A stretch of DNA of 60,430 nt from an uncultured Clostridia bacterium. Lineage in GTDB: Bacteria; Bacillota; Clostridia; Christensenellales; Borkfalkiaceae. The stretch spans positions 1-60,430 of the forward strand of contig CALVLN010000007.1 in assembly GCA_944338165.1 (NCBI GenBank), in the 5' to 3' direction. Positions 56,854-60,430 of this stretch are shown here, piece by piece. The notes below the pieces were generated by a model. The model was given only the letters and a program-made list of their open reading frames with translations, was not told where the DNA came from and made no database searches. The stretch's first letter is position 1. The number at the start of each line of letters is the position of its first letter. The position numbers were made by a program, and so were the translations under genes.

Positions 56854-57381
56854 ATGAAACGGCCATCCAAGTCGTATGAGATCGCGCTTTCTGCCATTTC
56901 CTGCGCGGTCGCTACCATTTTTCTTACGGTCGGCTCGCTCAATCCGTTTCTGCTGGCGACGGGCTACCTCGTGGGGTGTTTTGCGCTCATGATCCCGCTT
57001 TCCAAAGGGTTCGTGCTCGGGGACGTGCTCGCTTATCTCGCGGCAGGGGTCCTGGCGCTGATCTTCGGCGGCGGGGCGTATTTTTGGAAATTGCTCCCGT
57101 ATTTCGTCTTTTTCGGGCTGCATCCGCTGGCGAATTACCTGCAGGCGCGCTATCGCTGGAACGGGTTTCTCTGTTTCCTCGTCAAAGCCGCGTGGTTCGA
57201 CGGCGCCATGTATCTGTGCTGGCGCTTCGCATTCGATATGTCCGCGGCGGCGCAATGGATCAACGATTACATCCTCCTCGTCATCTTCGTGGGCGGAACG
57301 CTGTTTTTTGCCGTCTACGACCGCATGATCTTTCTTTGCCAGAAATCGGTCGACGAGGTGATCAAACGAATCGGAAGGTGA
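56854..57381 (+). CDS. Small polytopic membrane protein, ECF-S-like
   Basis: A 175-aa protein with about six hydrophobic segments (near 12-30, 32-50, 55-72, 75-98, 105-130 and 137-155). Size and topology resemble S-components of ECF transporters, but no ligand motif is visible, and no ECF A/T genes are nearby. The start codon at 56854 follows the J-like gene's TAA directly with no gap, and there is only a 4-bp gap to rlmD. It is tightly coupled in the operon. Function unknown. Confidence 0.75.
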   Translation: MKRPSKSYEIALSAISCAVATIFLTVGSLNPFLLATGYLVGCFALMIPLSKGFVLGDVLAYLAAGVLALIFGGGAYFWKLLPYFVFFGLHPLANYLQARYRWNGFLCFLVKAAWFDGAMYLCWRFAFDMSAAAQWINDYILLVIFVGGTLFFAVYDRMIFLCQKSVDEVIKRIGR

Positions 57382-57385
57382 CGGT

Positions 57386-58774
57386 ATGCAGAAGAATGAT
57401 GAGATCGTCGGCGTCGCGGAGGCGCTCGGCACAAACGGCGAGGGCATCGTCCGTACGGACGGCGTGACCCTTTTCGTGCCGTACCTGCTCCCCGGCGAGC
57501 GGGCGAAGATCCGCGTCCTCAAACTCAAGGGCAGCGTCGGGTACGGCAAGGCGCTGGAGGTCTTCACGCCCGCCGAGGACCGCGTCCGTCCCAAATGCGA
57601 GGCGTTTTTCCGCTGCGGCGGCTGTCAGCTGCAGCACCTCGCCTACCGCGGTCAGCTCAGATTCAAAGCTGCGCTCGTGCGCGATACGCTGGAAAAACTT
57701 GCGGGGCTTCACGTCCCCGTGGCGCCTTGCGAAAAGAGCGAGAAACCGTTCGGTTACCGCAACAAGCTGCAGCTCCCCATCGGGCGGCGGGAAGGAAAAA
57801 ACGTCATCGGGTTCTATGCCGAGCGGTCTCACCGCATCGTTCCCGTCCGCAGCTGTCCCATCCATCCCGACTGGGCGGAAAAAGTCATCGACGCGCTGTA
57901 TCGCTTTATGGATACGTGCGGGCTCGACGGGTACGATGAGGAGTCGGGGGAGGGCTTGAGGCACATCGTCGTGCGGGAAGTCGGAAAAAAATATCTCGTC
58001 ACGCTCGTCTCCACCTATCGGGAGATCAAGGGCATCGATTATTTTCTCTATCTGCTCGACGGCATTTTCCGCGAATATTCGTTTTTCCTCAATGTGAACA
58101 CGGCGCGCACCAACGTCGTGTTCGGGGAGGAGTTTCTGCTCTTAAAGGGCAAGCCCGAATATGAAAGCAGCGAGGGGGGTATCCTCTTCGAGGCGGGGCC
58201 GAACACCTTTTTGCAGGTCAACGAGAAGGTGCGCGAACGGATGTACGCCCGCGCGCTCTCCCTCGCCGTTTCTTCGGAGGAGGACGTCGTCATCGACTGT
58301 TACGCGGGCGGGGGGCTTCTCACCGCCATGTTTGCCGAACATTGCGGACATGCTTATGGCATCGAGCTCGTTCCCGAGGCGAGCGCCTGCGCCGATTCTC
58401 TGCGTGAAAAGAACGGGCTTACGGCAAAAATGACGAATCTCTGCGGCAGGACGGAGGAGCTTCTGCCGCCGCTTCTGCAGAAGCACCCGCAGGCGACGGT
58501 CGTGCTCGATCCGCCCCGCGCCGGGCTTGCGCGCAGCGTCGTGCATACGCTGCTTGCGCATCCCGTGGAAAAACTTCTGCTTATCTCCTGCAATCCCGCC
58601 ACGCTCGCGCGCGACCTGGGGCTTTTGACGGGCTCGCTTTCCGAGCGGGACGGCGCGATCGTCCGCGGCGACGGGGCGGGCATGTACAAGGTCACGCTCG
58701 TACAGCCGTACGATATGTTCCCGCAGACAAAGCACGTAGAGACGCTGGTGATGTTGAAACGAAAAAATTCATAA
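57386..58774 (+). CDS. rlmD: 23S rRNA (uracil-C5)-methyltransferase, RlmD/TrmA family
   Basis: A 462-aa SAM enzyme methylating uridine in 23S rRNA (or tRNA; RlmD, RlmCD and TrmFO-like members are not separable by eye). The N-terminal TRAM domain (about 1-65) precedes the four-Cys Fe-S cluster motif with CEAFFRCGGCQLQHL and a further Cys in RSCPIH. The methyltransferase part has DCYAGGGLLT, DPPRAGLAR and the catalytic Cys in SCNPATLARDL. Last gene of the trpS group; the terminator 58789-58820 follows. Confidence 0.92.
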   Translation: MQKNDEIVGVAEALGTNGEGIVRTDGVTLFVPYLLPGERAKIRVLKLKGSVGYGKALEVFTPAEDRVRPKCEAFFRCGGCQLQHLAYRGQLRFKAALVRDTLEKLAGLHVPVAPCEKSEKPFGYRNKLQLPIGRREGKNVIGFYAERSHRIVPVRSCPIHPDWAEKVIDALYRFMDTCGLDGYDEESGEGLRHIVVREVGKKYLVTLVSTYREIKGIDYFLYLLDGIFREYSFFLNVNTARTNVVFGEEFLLLKGKPEYESSEGGILFEAGPNTFLQVNEKVRERMYARALSLAVSSEEDVVIDCYAGGGLLTAMFAEHCGHAYGIELVPEASACADSLREKNGLTAKMTNLCGRTEELLPPLLQKHPQATVVLDPPRAGLARSVVHTLLAHPVEKLLLISCNPATLARDLGLLTGSLSERDGAIVRGDGAGMYKVTLVQPYDMFPQTKHVETLVMLKRKNS

Positions 58775-58788
58775 AAACTGCGATTTTT

Positions 58789-58820
58789 AAGGCTGAAAAC
58801 GATACTTTTCAGCCTTTTTT
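58789..58820 (+). terminator. Terminator of rlmD
   Basis: An 11-bp perfect stem (58789-58799/58806-58816) with a cgatac loop, ending in a T run (58815-58820). It marks the left edge of the AT-rich islet. Confidence 0.88.
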
Positions 58821-58972
58821 CTTGCTTTTTAGGTTTCATATTCAAATCTGGCAGTCAACTTCATTGTCTGCTTTGCAATGTAAGCACTGGCATTTTTTGA
58901 CTCGCCTAGTTTGCTTGGATATGTCAGAAGAAATTCAGAGGGGGTGCTTGGATATGTGAAAAACGACAGATA

Positions 58973-59179
58973 GTGTTCGCAAGAAATGATAAGATACTTT
59001 CAATTTTAATTAATTCGAATTCGAAATCCGACTTGATTGATTTTTCACAAAATACATATGAAAAAGTGGATACAAAGCCACATTTTTGGCACGAATCATG
59101 GGTAAAAAGCAGTTTTACTTTTTTATTAAAGAATTGGATAGCGATAGCTTATAACAATGTATTTGACGATTTCTTTTAA
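58973..59179 (+). pseudogene. Possible gene fragment in AT-rich islet
   Basis: A 68-codon open frame from GTG with no clear ribosome binding site. The frame stays open upstream to 58910, through both copies of the gcttggatatgt motif, reading AWICQKKFRGGAWICEKRQ. This looks like a remnant, not a start. The last part (HFWHESWVKSSFTFLLKNW) may be real protein sequence. I recognise nothing, and it may be non-coding. Confidence 0.25.
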
Positions 59180-59310
59180 AGATGATAGACTATAAAAACA
59201 GAGATGTTTATACATGAGATTGCTTTGAGATAGACTGCATCCATTTTTGATTTAAGAATATTATTTATTATCAGGTGATTTTGCTATGATTGATTTAACA
59301 GGAGAAATAA

Positions 59311-60141
59311 ATGTTAAGATATAGTGGCTCTTTTGTTCCAACGGAGAATATGATTAAAGAAATTGAATATTGTGAAATGTGTCTGAAGTTGTGTGAGAAT
59401 TCATTTCTTGAATTAAACAATCAGGAGCGTTTCAAAATTCCTATAAATGATAGACAAGTGATGGAACAAATTAAGAGGGCGCAAAGTGTTAGCGAAGTTG
59501 AAGAAATTACTCGTGCAAATTCTTTGCTCGATGAAATGTACAACAAGCGGCTGCTAAAATACCTATTAATGGATTTTTGTATTTATGTTGGACAATCTAT
59601 ATCTAACATAAAGCAGTTTAATCCGCAAATAGCGTTCTGTTTGGCTCGTAAGCCGTTTTGTGAAACATTATGTTATCTTGAAAAGATGCTCATTAATCCC
59701 GAAGAAACAGTGAAATTGGTTTTTTCTGATAATGCCCAAAATAAGGATATTGATAATAAAAATAACAAAGGCATAAACTCAAAAGAAACTTATCATGCGG
59801 TATTGAAAATACTTGGGGCCGAAGATCTTAAAGAATCCATATATGATATGCGTTATGAAAAAAATATTCCAAGTATAAGAGCAATCGGCGATAGAGCAAG
59901 CCACATAGCAACAAGCGGAAAAGGAATTAAAGTAGAATCAGGGGAGTTAAATTTTATTTTTATAGAAGATAACGTGATAGGGGATTTTACAAAATTATAT
60001 TGTAAGATTTTACCTCTGCTGATGTATTATGTTGTTTGTGTGGTTAAACATTTATTTAATAAGTTATTGGGAAAAGAAATCGATTTGAAAGAATTCAATA
60101 AAACTACAGACGAGTTTTTTGGAAAGTATTATGACAAATGA
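59311..60141 (+). CDS. Hypothetical protein of foreign origin
   Basis: A 276-aa, mostly helical protein with a charged, AT-biased codon style unlike every other gene in the window. It has a good AGGAG site seven bases before the ATG. Features are a Cys-rich helix (YCEMCLKLC near residue 22), a low-complexity Asn/Lys/Asp linker near 148-157, then MRYEKNIPSIRAIGDRASHIATSGKG near 190-215 and a hydrophobic helix (LLMYYVVCVVKHLF) near 245. The order helical domain, linker and GDRASH segment resembles uncharacterised proteins of accessory regions. I do not recognise a family and assign no function. Confidence 0.75.
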   Translation: MLRYSGSFVPTENMIKEIEYCEMCLKLCENSFLELNNQERFKIPINDRQVMEQIKRAQSVSEVEEITRANSLLDEMYNKRLLKYLLMDFCIYVGQSISNIKQFNPQIAFCLARKPFCETLCYLEKMLINPEETVKLVFSDNAQNKDIDNKNNKGINSKETYHAVLKILGAEDLKESIYDMRYEKNIPSIRAIGDRASHIATSGKGIKVESGELNFIFIEDNVIGDFTKLYCKILPLLMYYVVCVVKHLFNKLLGKEIDLKEFNKTTDEFFGKYYDK

Positions 60142-60316
60142 AGTAGAATTGCTAATGCTTAGAACATATCCAAATAGCGATTTCTGCCTGATTGCGCATA
60201 TCGAAAAACCATAATCAATGTCTGAATGGCACATATCTAAGTATGACTTACGACACATGTGGAAACTTTGATTTGTCTCGAACGGAAATAATGCAGAGCT
60301 GCCGACTGCGAACCCC

Positions 60317-60345
60317 TTGCGGCCGGCAAATTTTTCTGATATACT
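60317..60345 (+). promoter_or_regulatory. Candidate promoter for the window's last gene
   Basis: TTGCGG (60317-60322) and TATACT (60340-60345), 17-bp spacer, where GC content returns to normal. An overlapping TATAAT at 60346-60351 has no good -35 at 17 bp. Confidence 0.45.
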
Positions 60346-60387
60346 TATAATACAGGCAGCAGCCCGCGAAAACGGAGGATAAAAATC

Positions 60388-60430
60388 ATGAACGGACCCG
60401 ACCCTGATAAAAGATTTCCGAATGGAAAAG
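60388..60430 (+). CDS. Start of a gene running off the window
   Basis: ATG 60388 follows an AACGGAGG site by 9 bp and opens a frame (MNGPDPDKRFPNGK) that is still open at the window edge. Only 14 complete codons are visible, so no product can be named. It lies outside the AT-rich islet. Confidence 0.6.
   Translation, partial: MNGPDPDKRFPNGK

Larger units (their letters stand above)
58821..60300. mobile_element. AT-rich islet with imperfect inverted terminal-like motifs
   Basis: GC drops to about one third by eye, against the high fifties on both sides. The motif ttggatatgt occurs at 58915-58924 and 58948-58957. Its reverse complement occurs at 60164-60173, and a one-mismatch copy (acatatctaag) is at 60231-60241, so the islet is bracketed by inverted copies. 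It holds one convincing gene (59311-60141) and a possible fragment (58973-59179). No transposase or integrase is present. It is best read as a small foreign insertion or a remnant of one. Confidence 0.55.

Noticed and set aside
58821..60300. Complete insertion sequence
   Set aside because: The islet has inverted motifs but no transposase, so it is called only as a candidate mobile remnant.
1..60430. CRISPR arrays, tRNA or rRNA genes
   Set aside because: No regularly spaced repeats and no cloverleaf or rRNA sequence was seen on reading through; a tRNAscan or Infernal run would settle this.

Overview
The window reads as a GC-rich (high fifties percent by eye) bacterial chromosome segment from a Clostridia-like Firmicute. 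The evidence is the gene content and order: rimM-trmD-rbgA-rnhB-yraN, rpsF-ssb-rpsR, rpmE-DUF1385-prmC-prfA, an archaeal-type AspRS, a DegV protein, a diadenylate cyclase of the CdaA type, and consensus sigma-A promoters (TTGACA/TTGCAA, 17-bp spacer, TATAAT) ahead of AGGAGG-like ribosome binding sites. Repeat-rich surface proteins, the DUF1385-PrmC fusion and a DUF5685/J-domain cluster would suit an uncultured gut lineage near Christensenellales/Borkfalkiaceae. That placement is an inference from memory.

Layout. 1-290 holds two copies of an 86-bp repeat carrying a terminator. 291-2956 (minus) is a three-gene membrane/HTH operon (unknown membrane protein, DUF2975 protein, YozG-like regulator) plus another membrane protein. 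3214-7659 is an operon of AspRS, an AsnRS-like paralogue with altered active-site motifs, and a two-TM helical-repeat protein. 7716-16361 is an L-rhamnose locus: a divergent DeoR regulator, then alpha-L-rhamnosidase, rhaB, rhaA, rhaD, methylglyoxal synthase and a lactaldehyde-reductase-type alcohol dehydrogenase. 16473-18486 carries a decapitated InlB/GLUG repeat protein and a HExxH membrane protein. 18715-23350 is degV followed by the tmk-rimM-trmD-rbgA-rnhB-yraN housekeeping group. 23521-35589 runs from a 1,869-aa DUF4011/SF1 helicase with a Vsr-like domain through comEC, holA, cdaA, a DUF1015 gene and aspartokinase.

35684-42457 is mostly minus strand: rpsR, ssb, rpsF, a large repeat-containing membrane-anchored protein with an upstream cupin, rmuC and cca. 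42581-44513 (plus) is a lipid kinase overlapping a PAS-SpoIIE phosphatase. 44565-47285 (minus) has a small membrane protein, a YfcE-like phosphoesterase, a HAD phosphatase and a zinc-less MDR protein. 47543-58774 (plus) has rpmE, the DUF1385-PrmC fusion, prfA, aspartate aminotransferase, a small P-loop protein, threonine synthase, trpS, a DUF5685/J-like/membrane trio and rlmD. 58821-60300 is an AT-rich islet, clearly foreign in composition, with one unrecognised gene. The first 14 codons of a further gene end the window.

How the parts fit. The rhamnose operon should turn rhamnose into DHAP and L-lactaldehyde, and the MgsA/FucO pair could carry both halves toward 1,2-propanediol. Aspartokinase, aspartate aminotransferase and threonine synthase cover parts of aspartate-family synthesis but are scattered. 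No tRNA, rRNA, CRISPR array or complete insertion sequence was seen.
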